Assembly: GCF_026239655.1 (NCBI RefSeq)
Contig: NZ_JAPIVO010000005.1
Span: 1-64,000, forward strand
DNA: 64,000 bases
Source: Pedobacter sp. MR2016-24
GTDB lineage: Bacteria > Bacteroidota > Bacteroidia > Sphingobacteriales > Sphingobacteriaceae
Reading direction: 5' to 3'
In this document: positions 44,296-51,665 of the stretch, in pieces
How the letters are laid out: each line of letters starts with the position of its first letter
Numbering within the stretch: position 1 is the first letter of the stretch
Translations under genes and position numbers: made by a program
Notes under the pieces: generated by a model
Told to the model about the DNA's origin: nothing
Databases searched by the model: none
Seen by the model: only the letters and a program-made list of their open reading frames with translations

Positions 44296-46692
44296 ATGAA
44301 GTATATGGTAATCCTTTTATTTAGTATGGTCCTGACAAAAAGCGGGAAAGCCCAGATTCTATCCATTACCGGAAAGGTAACGGATGAAGGCGGCAGACCG
44401 GTTCCTTTCGCCTCGGTCTTTGTTACTAAACAAAACGGAACAAGCCATAACCGCATCACAGGAAAAATGACCGGTGAGGATGGTTCCTTTAAATTAATGG
44501 TCGACAGCGCGGGTACTTATATCATCAAAGCAAGCTGCACCTCATTCAATGACTTTACCAGAGAAATAAACGTGAAGGGCGCTATGAATGTAGAGCCGAT
44601 TGTTTTAAAGGAAAAAGAAAATCAGCTGGCATTGGTAGCGGTAACGGCTCAGGCCCCTATGATCACCAAAAAAATAGACCGGATAGTGATGAACGTGGAA
44701 AATAACGCACTTGCCGCCGGAAAATCCTCATTGGAACTGATGAACCTCGCCCCTGGTGTGTTTGTAAATAACGGCATGATAGCTATCAATGGCAATCCGG
44801 GTACAAGGGTAATGGTGAATGGCAAAATCCTGCAGTTAAGCGGTGACGATTTAACGAATTACCTGAATGGCTTACGGTCTGATGAGATACAATCTGTAGA
44901 AATCATCGCCCATCCGCCTGCGGAATATGATGCACAGGGCAGCGGAGGATTCATCAATATCGTGCTGAAAAAACAGCGGGTTGCAGGATTCAGCGGCAGT
45001 GTGAATGCGGGCTATTCACAGGGAAGGTATGCAAGTACGAACGAAGGACTGCAATTGAATTTCAAGAAAGATAAACTGGCACTGTTCGGAAGTTATTCCT
45101 TTGATAAAACAAAGGATTACGAAGACTCCCGTTTGTCAAGAACTATCAATGACAGCATATATTATCGCTCACAGGCGGATAGAATCAATAAAGCTACCGC
45201 TCACCGTGTGCATGTTGGCGGGATTTATGATATCAACAGTAAACAATATATCGGACTGGATTATACCGGATCGTTTACGGATGGCACCTCTCCTTATCGC
45301 TCCGATATCAATATTGCCTATCCGGCGATTCGTAACAACCAGCGTGTAAATGGCAGTTATCCGCGGTCAAATTCAAGAGATTACCATAATATCGGTTTAA
45401 ATTATCATCTCACTACAGATAGTGCGGGATCAGGCCTGGTGTTTCTGTATGATTATACGGATAATGATGCGAAGGTATTCAGCTCGGCACAGAGTAACTT
45501 TTATAACAGTAACAATGTATTTCTGGGCGACACCAGTTTTAGAAATCAGACGCCAAGCAGGGCTAAAATCAATACGATGGACACCAAATACAGCAAAGTA
45601 TTCAATAAAACGGATGTCTTCAGTATAGGTGCAAAATTCACCGCCAGTCGTATTGATAACAGTGCTGTGTATGAAAGCTTTGAAAACAATACCTGGGTAA
45701 ATAAAACAGCATTAAACTACTTATATGATTATAAGGAAAATATAGCTGCAGGTTATATGAACTACAGCGGACGCTTGCTGAATACCAGCATACAACTAGG
45801 CTTACGTGCCGAGAATACCCGTACAGAGGGTAACCTGATCACCTCGAATATAAATACCAAACGGAATTATTTCAATTTGTTTCCAACTGTATTTCTAAAG
45901 CACAGTACCAATAAGGACAATAGCAATTACCTTAACTTTTATTATGGGAGAAGGATCGAACGCCCCTCTTATAATGACCTGAATCCTTATGAAACTTATG
46001 CAGACAATTATTCTATTGGCAGAGGTAATCCATATTTAACGCCTTCTTATACCAATTCGCTGGAGCTTGGCTTTACCTTACGCAATAAATATAGCATTAC
46101 CGCCGCGTACGACAAACAAAAGGATATCATCGCACAATATGCGATACAATCACCTGCTGATTCGCTGATCACGATTTATACGCGTCAGAATTTTGGAAAA
46201 AGAACAAACGCAGGCATCAGGTTATACGCACCCTTTGGGCTGAGCAGATGGTGGGCCTGGAATAACAATTTAAGTCTGCAGCGTCAAAGCATCACCTTGC
46301 AGGACATTGATATCAAAGAAACCATATTCTCTCTGCAGATGAACCAGGTATTTACACTGCCAAAGCAGTTTAGTGTTAACCTCAACGGGATGTATTTCTC
46401 ACATATTATCATGGGGAATTATGTACTGGATCACATCTTCACAATGGATGTTGGTGTACAGAAAAAGATGCTTAAAAATAAACTCATAGCAAAGGTGGCC
46501 ATGAATGACCTTTTTAATACCCTGAGAATAAACGGAGATATCTATTACAGTAACGTCAATATCGGGCGACTGGAGCAGAAAAGACAGACACAGACCATCA
46601 ATCTTTCACTGATCTACAATTTCAATTTAGGTAAAGCATTTACCGTAAAGAAAATGGAAAGCAGTAACGCGGATGAACGCGGGAGATTATAA
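44296..46692 (+). CDS. TonB-dependent outer-membrane receptor (RiPP-linked)
   Basis: The 798-aa protein has a signal peptide, a carboxypeptidase-like domain (about 24-100: ITGKVTDEGGRPVPFASVF), a plug (about 115-225: GVFVNNGMIAINGNPGTRVMVNGK, EYDAQGSGGFINIVL) and an OMP_b-brl_3 barrel. No STN domain is seen. A GGAGG-type Shine-Dalgarno lies before the ATG. The direct repeats upstream match those before the peptide gene at 59892, which ties it to the RiPP cluster. It may import or export a modified peptide or sense one, or transport something used by the pathway; this is inference. Confidence 0.85.
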   Translation: MKYMVILLFSMVLTKSGKAQILSITGKVTDEGGRPVPFASVFVTKQNGTSHNRITGKMTGEDGSFKLMVDSAGTYIIKASCTSFNDFTREINVKGAMNVEPIVLKEKENQLALVAVTAQAPMITKKIDRIVMNVENNALAAGKSSLELMNLAPGVFVNNGMIAINGNPGTRVMVNGKILQLSGDDLTNYLNGLRSDEIQSVEIIAHPPAEYDAQGSGGFINIVLKKQRVAGFSGSVNAGYSQGRYASTNEGLQLNFKKDKLALFGSYSFDKTKDYEDSRLSRTINDSIYYRSQADRINKATAHRVHVGGIYDINSKQYIGLDYTGSFTDGTSPYRSDINIAYPAIRNNQRVNGSYPRSNSRDYHNIGLNYHLTTDSAGSGLVFLYDYTDNDAKVFSSAQSNFYNSNNVFLGDTSFRNQTPSRAKINTMDTKYSKVFNKTDVFSIGAKFTASRIDNSAVYESFENNTWVNKTALNYLYDYKENIAAGYMNYSGRLLNTSIQLGLRAENTRTEGNLITSNINTKRNYFNLFPTVFLKHSTNKDNSNYLNFYYGRRIERPSYNDLNPYETYADNYSIGRGNPYLTPSYTNSLELGFTLRNKYSITAAYDKQKDIIAQYAIQSPADSLITIYTRQNFGKRTNAGIRLYAPFGLSRWWAWNNNLSLQRQSITLQDIDIKETIFSLQMNQVFTLPKQFSVNLNGMYFSHIIMGNYVLDHIFTMDVGVQKKMLKNKLIAKVAMNDLFNTLRINGDIYYSNVNIGRLEQKRQTQTINLSLIYNFNLGKAFTVKKMESSNADERGRL

Positions 46693-46769
46693 AAATATTT
46701 GTTGCAACAAAAATGGGGAAGCCGAAAACCAGTAAAACGAGTAGGCATTCAATTATTAAACTTAAGACC

Positions 46770-46967
46770 ATGTCACAAGACCAAAACAACCAAAAAAGAA
46801 TCGAAGAATTAGAAACAGCTAAAGACAAGCTAACTAAACTTATTGAAACCTTAAAAGAAGATCCTACTTTCTCTGAAGGTTTAGACAAAATAAGCGGTGG
46901 ATTTTCTGAGATAAAAGACAATAGTGAAATTGCTCCTTTTCTTGACGTAAATGTTATCGCTTGCTAA
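46770..46967 (+). CDS. RiPP precursor A, GG leader, C-terminal Cys
   Basis: This 65-aa frame is read from the ATG at 46770. An upstream ATG at 46713 would add 19 basic residues, and the 11-mer TAAACTTAAGA sits at the same place before this start as before the peptide gene at 59892. The leader (1-44) is acidic and helical (KRIEELETAKDKLTKLIETL) and ends KISGG, the double-glycine site for a C39 protease. The core (45-65) begins FSEIKDNSEI and ends DVNVIAC. It has two Ser and one Cys, the last residue. The cluster encodes an EpiD-type decarboxylase, whose known substrates end in Cys. A likely structure is a decarboxylated C-terminal cysteine, perhaps bridged to a dehydrated Ser. Confidence 0.75.
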   Translation: MSQDQNNQKRIEELETAKDKLTKLIETLKEDPTFSEGLDKISGGFSEIKDNSEIAPFLDVNVIAC

Positions 46968-46980
46968 AAAAGCCGACTGG

Positions 46981-47091
46981 AGATTGCTTTTTGGTGATGA
47001 AACCTTAAAGCAATCTTACAGTTTCTGGTTCCTGATGAACAGGGACCGGCAGGTAAAAGAAAGGGATTTGTTGAATCTGCAAATCCCTTTC
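46981..47091 (+). promoter_or_regulatory. Three consecutive hairpins after precursor A
   Basis: The arms are: AGATTGCTTT at 46981-46990 with its complement at 47007-47016; GGTTCCTG at 47027-47034 with CAGGGACC at 47040-47047 (one G-U pair); and GAAAGGGATTTG at 47059-47070 with its exact complement at 47080-47091. They follow the precursor stop at 46967 and precede the dehydrogenase gene. They could limit read-through or stabilise the precursor mRNA, as commonly seen after RiPP precursors. Confidence 0.6.
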
Positions 47092-47195
47092 CATTCTACA
47101 CATAAAATTTAGACTCTCCTATTAATTATCATTTGTACGTGTTCGGCGTAACAGTAAAAAAAAGTAATTATTCGCTTTTATTAATTATCAATCTT

Positions 47196-48278
47196 ATGAA
47201 ATTCCGAAGGGCCCAATCAATTTATATAACTATACAGAACGAGGAAATATGTATCCAGAATTTTCTGAAGAACAAAATTATAAGTGTAACGCTGCAAGAA
47301 TTTAGCCTTATACTGGCCATGGAGCATTGGGTTGATGTAGAACACCTGGCAAAAGTACTGAATGGTAAAATTACTGAAGAAGATATTATCAACATCATAT
47401 ATAAGTTAATCGTATGTGGCGTAATTCTTACTGAAGAAACCCAGGAAGAAGATGTCCATTATCAAGAAAACTGGGATTGGGGATTAAAGGCAGGTGCGTA
47501 TCACTTTGCACTGAAAAACACACAATTCCTGACACCAAATTCTGAAGGGATGAGGGAATTTGCGGATCAGATTGCGCAAAAAACCGTGGAAGATCCTAGT
47601 CCGGTACTTTTCTCCCTCAATAAAAATAAATACGATAAAGTATATGCCTACACTGTTCCGGATTTTGACAAGGGCATATTTAAGACCATCAAACGCAGAA
47701 GAACAATCAGGCATTTTGATGTGGAAAGACCTGTGTCGCAGGTTGACCTTACAACTTGTCTTTACGCTGGCCTGGGTATCCTCAAGTTTAAAAGCATCCG
47801 GCCTATGGGAGAAATGCCTTTTAAAATGACCCCTTCCGGCGGAGGAAGAAATCCATTTGATGCCTATGTGCAATGCCGGAATATAAGCGGCTTACCGAAT
47901 GGGCTGTATCATTATTCTGCAGTTGAACATTCCCTTGGATTGGTGAACGATCAGAATTCACCTACGCCGGCAGCTATTCTGGCTGAACAGTTATGGATAG
48001 ATGAAGCTGCATTAGTAGTCTTCCTGGTAGCAAATTTTGATAGAACGATGTGGAAATACGCACATCCTGTAGGCTACAAGGCAATAATGATTGAGGCCGG
48101 GCATATTGCTCAGAATATCATTTTAGCGGCTAATGAACTGGGTTTTTACGGTTCGCCAACCGCAGCGGTGACCAGCTCCAGATTTGAAGAAATGATGCAG
48201 GAAAAGAACATGAATAAATCTTGTGTTTACGCCATTGCATTAGGTTATGCGCTGGAAAACGCAGAAGAGTTAGTGTAG
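47196..48278 (+). CDS. SagB/ThcOx-type FMN dehydrogenase
   Basis: The 360-aa protein starts at the ATG 47196 (MKFRRAQSIYITI). The N-terminal 130 residues form a helical/winged domain as in SagB. From about residue 160 a nitroreductase fold begins, with the FMN-binding RRRTIRHF (about 167-174), PSGGGRNPFDAY, and a C-terminal GFYGSPTAAVTSS turn. SagB enzymes oxidise azolines to azoles, but no YcaO cyclodehydratase is present here. It may instead oxidise or reduce other residues, for example reduce dehydroalanine to D-alanine, as flavin enzymes do in some lanthipeptides. It starts the modification-gene part of the cluster. Confidence 0.82.
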   Translation: MKFRRAQSIYITIQNEEICIQNFLKNKIISVTLQEFSLILAMEHWVDVEHLAKVLNGKITEEDIINIIYKLIVCGVILTEETQEEDVHYQENWDWGLKAGAYHFALKNTQFLTPNSEGMREFADQIAQKTVEDPSPVLFSLNKNKYDKVYAYTVPDFDKGIFKTIKRRRTIRHFDVERPVSQVDLTTCLYAGLGILKFKSIRPMGEMPFKMTPSGGGRNPFDAYVQCRNISGLPNGLYHYSAVEHSLGLVNDQNSPTPAAILAEQLWIDEAALVVFLVANFDRTMWKYAHPVGYKAIMIEAGHIAQNIILAANELGFYGSPTAAVTSSRFEEMMQEKNMNKSCVYAIALGYALENAEELV

Positions 48279-48322
48279 CGCATGCGCATCAGTTTAATGA
48301 TAAACAGGAATAAATCAATGAT

Positions 48323-48859
48323 ATGAAAAACATAGCAATAGGGATAACAGCGGCTGTATCATCAGCGGCAATGCCATCATTTATTATGCACCTGAGAAAG
48401 GAACTGGATTGCAGGATAACCGTTATGGTTTCAAAAAATGCAACGCGGTTTGTTACTCCCTTTGCGCTAAAGATATATTCAGGAAATGAGGTGTTTACCG
48501 ATACTTATGATCTTGGAGATAATTTGCTGGTACCTCATATTAAGCTGACCCAGGATGCGGACCTGACGGTAATTATGCCGGCATCAAGTAATATCCTGGC
48601 TAAGGCTGCGCATGGTATCAGTGATGATTTAATTTCCACCGCCATTGTAGCCGCTGCATCGCCCGTTCTTTTTGTGCCTTCGATGAATGAACGCATGTGG
48701 TTTAACCCCATTGTCCAGGCAAATGTAGCAAAGCTAAAAGCGTACGGATACCATGTGCTGGAGCCGGAAAAGGGCAAAGCGGTTGGAGGAGAGGATGTTT
48801 ACGGGGCAATGGCCTCACTGAAAAGTGTAATTCATTTACTCGGCCAGTTTTTGGAATAG
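48323..48859 (+). CDS. EpiD/LanD-type peptidyl-cysteine decarboxylase (flavoprotein)
   Basis: The 178-aa protein is a homo-oligomeric FMN flavoprotein of the HFCD family. It keeps the active-site His72 in VPHIKL, a PASANT-like motif (PASSN, 86-90) and the PxMNxxMW signature (PSMNERMW, 119-126). EpiD-type members oxidatively decarboxylate a C-terminal Cys to an enethiol; CoaC/Dfp-type members act on phosphopantothenoylcysteine. The absence of the CoaB half and the presence of a precursor ending in Cys in the same operon favour the peptide substrate. It starts 45 bp after the SagB-type gene. Confidence 0.82.
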   Translation: MKNIAIGITAAVSSAAMPSFIMHLRKELDCRITVMVSKNATRFVTPFALKIYSGNEVFTDTYDLGDNLLVPHIKLTQDADLTVIMPASSNILAKAAHGISDDLISTAIVAAASPVLFVPSMNERMWFNPIVQANVAKLKAYGYHVLEPEKGKAVGGEDVYGAMASLKSVIHLLGQFLE

Positions 48860-48921
48860 CCGCATTTTTTCAAAACAAATTTAGCCTTCAATTATAAATC
48901 ACTCCATTAATTCTTCAAAAG

Positions 48922-50235
48922 ATGAAACTCAGTCAATTTAACAATGTGGTTCCCTATAATGAATCTGTTGTATTATATAATGCTTTTAGCAACCGCTATT
49001 TATTAGTGGATCCCCTGCTGAACGATTTAATCGAGTCAGCAAAGGCTGAAAATAATATTGATGATCTGATCGGCTATCATCCGACATTTTATACCGCCCT
49101 GGTAACAAACGGCTTTATAGTAGATAATGAGCGGGATGAACTGGAATCGGTGAAAATGATGCGGATGAAAGTAGATATGGAAGACGAAAGTCAGTATCAC
49201 CTGATCATTAATCCTACCATGAACTGTAATTTCAAATGCTGGTATTGTTATGAGGCTCATGAGAAAGGTTCCAAAATGTCTAATCCAACCATTGAGCATG
49301 TCAAGAAACATATCAGTAATGTAGTGCAAAGTATGCCGGACATTAAGTTTTTCAATATCTCATGGTTTGGCGGAGAACCACTCCTCTATTATGATCAGGT
49401 CATCGTACCTGTAATGGATTATGTGAAAGAGTTCTTCAGGGACCGCAGCTGTAAGTTCAGCACAGGCTTTACCACAAACGGATTCCTGATCAATGAGAAA
49501 ATGATAGCTGATTTTCCTTCTTTTAATATCACCAATTTTCAAATCACTTTGGATGGGGACAGGGAAACACATGATGCGGTTCGGTTTGTAAGTTCCAAAA
49601 GAGGGTCTTATGATGAAATACTGGCTAATGTTTTTGCCTTATGCAGGAATAAAATGAATGTTTCCATCAGAATAAATTATACGAAATCGAACTTAAAAAA
49701 TCTTGAAAGTATCCTGTACGATTTTTTACCATTAGAGGAAGACGCAAGAAAGTATATGCTGATCTCTTTCCATAAAGTATGGCAGGAAACAGATGTGACC
49801 TTGACGGGCAGAATAAGAGAACTGCACCGGTTTTTTAGAAACAATGGATTCAGAGCCACATTCGCAGATATGGACATGCCGGACGGATTAAGGAATTCCT
49901 GTTATGCCGACAAAAAAAACCATGCAACGATCAACTATAACGGAGAAGTATTCAAATGTACTGCCCGAAACTTTTCGACAGATGCAAAAGAAGGAATGCT
50001 GAATGAGGACGGATCAATTAGCTGGAGTCAGAAATTTTATGACCGGCTGGACAGCAAATTTAAAAACAAACCCTGCCTGACCTGTCCTATACTGCCAATA
50101 TGTAACGGAGGCTGCTCGCAGGAAGCGATAGAGCACAAGGGTCAGGATTATTGCATGTACGATTTTGATGAGCAAAGAAAGAAGAATGTGGTTTTAAACA
50201 AATATATCAATCTACTGCAGAACAGTGTTGCCTGA
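48922..50235 (+). CDS. Radical SAM/SPASM peptide maturase
   Basis: The 437-aa protein has the radical SAM cluster motif CxxxCxxC in TMNCNFKCWYCYEA (Cys102, 106 and 109). A TIM-barrel follows with GGEPLLYYD for SAM binding, and a SPASM domain near the C-terminus with several cysteines (SCYADKKNHATINYNGEVFKC; CLTCPILPICNGGC). Such enzymes install thioether, C-C or other crosslinks, or epimerise or oxidise residues in RiPP precursors. The target is probably one of the precursors encoded in the cluster. The N-terminal ~90 residues are a leader-binding-like region. Confidence 0.88.
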   Translation: MKLSQFNNVVPYNESVVLYNAFSNRYLLVDPLLNDLIESAKAENNIDDLIGYHPTFYTALVTNGFIVDNERDELESVKMMRMKVDMEDESQYHLIINPTMNCNFKCWYCYEAHEKGSKMSNPTIEHVKKHISNVVQSMPDIKFFNISWFGGEPLLYYDQVIVPVMDYVKEFFRDRSCKFSTGFTTNGFLINEKMIADFPSFNITNFQITLDGDRETHDAVRFVSSKRGSYDEILANVFALCRNKMNVSIRINYTKSNLKNLESILYDFLPLEEDARKYMLISFHKVWQETDVTLTGRIRELHRFFRNNGFRATFADMDMPDGLRNSCYADKKNHATINYNGEVFKCTARNFSTDAKEGMLNEDGSISWSQKFYDRLDSKFKNKPCLTCPILPICNGGCSQEAIEHKGQDYCMYDFDEQRKKNVVLNKYINLLQNSVA

Positions 50236-50261
50236 TCTGTTAATCTCTAATTCATACCGCT

Positions 50262-51155
50262 ATGGAAAAGTCAGACCCAATCAACCAAACCTCTTTTAAA
50301 GAAGGAGCCTATCCTTTTTACAGAGATTTTATTCTGGAAACAATTTTTAATGCTGCACAACGGCGAGCCTATACCGAGGCATCAGATGCCTACGATCATT
50401 GCTTTCTGCTTGCCAAACAAAATAATGCTGAAGCAGCAGCAGTTGCGTATCAACAGTGTTGTGCGCTCAGAGAGAAACTGGATCCTGCTGTTGCTGAATG
50501 GGTTACTGCCTTATGTGAACCCAGGTTATCTTATTATAATTATAAAACAAAAGATTATGCCACTGCTATCCTGGCGACAAAAAAGCTGATTGGGGCTAAC
50601 CAATTGCTGCAAAAGAAAGGCTACCAGCTAATGTACTTATCTGAGATACAACAACTGCATAATTTGAGCAGGATATATTTTTCGCTGAATGAGACGGAAA
50701 AGGGAGTTGGCTTAAGCCTTGACTGTCTGCTCGGCATTTATGAACATGCCGCACACTGGAAGCCGGGCATGATGATGAATGGCATCTCAGAAGCATATCT
50801 TATAACAGACCTGCAATATGCAGTGATTGTGCAGGTCATGACAGAAACTTTCATTCGCCTACTCAGAACATTTAAAACCGATACAGTTTTACTGGATTAC
50901 TGGCTGAGGAAATTTACCGAACCTTTGTCGGCCCTAAAATTCGCCCGCCTCTCATCTGATTATCGCTATAAACATATTGACGCACTGGTTTCATTCCTGC
51001 AGGAAACGATAGTAAATAAGGATGAACCTGATTATACAAATCTGCTTTTTGTTGAAAAGAGTAAGGTAGACCGGCTGTTATCTGGAGTGCTTTATGAGTA
51101 TATCACTTTCAGCATCACAGAGAATGAAAAAGCATTGCTGGTGGCAAATGCCTGA
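50262..51155 (+). CDS. Helical TPR-like protein of unknown role in the RiPP cluster
   Basis: The 297-aa protein is all-helical with TPR-like spacing (YDHCFLLAKQNNAEAAAVAYQQ, YYNYKTKDYATAILATKKLI). It has no signal peptide, no membrane helix and no recognised catalytic motif. It lies 26 bp after the radical SAM gene and just before two precursor genes. A scaffold or chaperone role for the modification enzymes or precursors is plausible. It is not LanC: the LanC zinc ligands are absent. Confidence 0.55.
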   Translation: MEKSDPINQTSFKEGAYPFYRDFILETIFNAAQRRAYTEASDAYDHCFLLAKQNNAEAAAVAYQQCCALREKLDPAVAEWVTALCEPRLSYYNYKTKDYATAILATKKLIGANQLLQKKGYQLMYLSEIQQLHNLSRIYFSLNETEKGVGLSLDCLLGIYEHAAHWKPGMMMNGISEAYLITDLQYAVIVQVMTETFIRLLRTFKTDTVLLDYWLRKFTEPLSALKFARLSSDYRYKHIDALVSFLQETIVNKDEPDYTNLLFVEKSKVDRLLSGVLYEYITFSITENEKALLVANA

Positions 51156-51225
51156 ATATTTAATTGGCCAAACCACCGGCCGGATTGGAATTTATGAGAT
51201 TTATTAACCTAAAATATAAATAGAT

Positions 51226-51426
51226 ATGAAAAATTTAATCAGATTCTTTATCAAAAAAGAACCGGCGACTCTGGAAGAGTGCAGCGATTTTGAAGTAAAA
51301 AAAGATGATGCAAATACGCTCTTCGGCGGCTTCAAAGAATATAAGCCTCCTATTTATGAATATGATAATGCAAACGACCGCTCTTTTAAAACCACCGATT
51401 TATTAACCAATACCACTCCTACTTAA
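51226..51426 (+). CDS. RiPP precursor B, GG leader, Thr-rich core
   Basis: The 66-aa peptide has a leader (1-35) ending NTLFGG and a 31-residue core starting FKEYKPPIYEYDNAND and ending DLLTNTTPT. The core has five Thr (two of them in KTT), one Ser, one Lys-Pro-Pro and three Tyr, but no Cys; the only Cys is in the leader. LanB could dehydrate the Thr residues, and the radical SAM enzyme could act on Tyr or Lys. It starts about 70 bp after the helical protein. Confidence 0.65.
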   Translation: MKNLIRFFIKKEPATLEECSDFEVKKDDANTLFGGFKEYKPPIYEYDNANDRSFKTTDLLTNTTPT

Positions 51427-51438
51427 AACCCACAAATC

Positions 51439-51633
51439 ATGAAAAAGAAAGACAAAAACAAACCTGACGACCTTAAAAAGGGACTGGTAGATATTGAAAA
51501 ATTAAAGGAATTCGGCGTTACCAAAGATCTGACCGGAAAAGGTATAGAAGAAATTGATGGCGAGCATATTACCGGCGGAAAAAACAACGAAGATGACGGA
51601 TCGGTGGCCACCCATTGGCCAACTGGTTCATAA
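51439..51633 (+). CDS. RiPP precursor C, GG leader, short polar core
   Basis: The 64-aa peptide has a leader rich in Lys and Asp (1-47) ending GEHITGG and a 17-residue core KNNEDDGSVATHWPTGS. The core has no Cys but two Ser, two Thr, one Trp and one His. It begins 12 bp after precursor B and is followed 32 bp later by the C39 transporter, so it is in the same operon. Confidence 0.65.
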   Translation: MKKKDKNKPDDLKKGLVDIEKLKEFGVTKDLTGKGIEEIDGEHITGGKNNEDDGSVATHWPTGS

Positions 51634-51665
51634 AACTTCAACAGCTTAATCAAAGACATTGAACC

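Noticed and set aside
46698..46711. 14-bp palindrome TTTGTTGCAACAAA before precursor A
   Set aside because: Short and A/T-flanked; not repeated near the other cluster genes, so not claimed as an operator.
46713..46769. Longer start for precursor A
   Set aside because: The 19 extra residues are basic and unlike a leader, and the shared TAAACTTAAGA context marks the ATG at 46770.
48323..48859. Flavoprotein considered as CoaC of coenzyme A synthesis
   Set aside because: No CoaB half follows, and its operon holds a precursor ending in Cys; the peptide decarboxylase reading fits better, though the fold alone does not exclude CoaC.
50262..51155. Helical protein considered as a LanC cyclase
   Set aside because: It is too short and lacks the zinc-binding Cys, Cys-His ligands of LanC.
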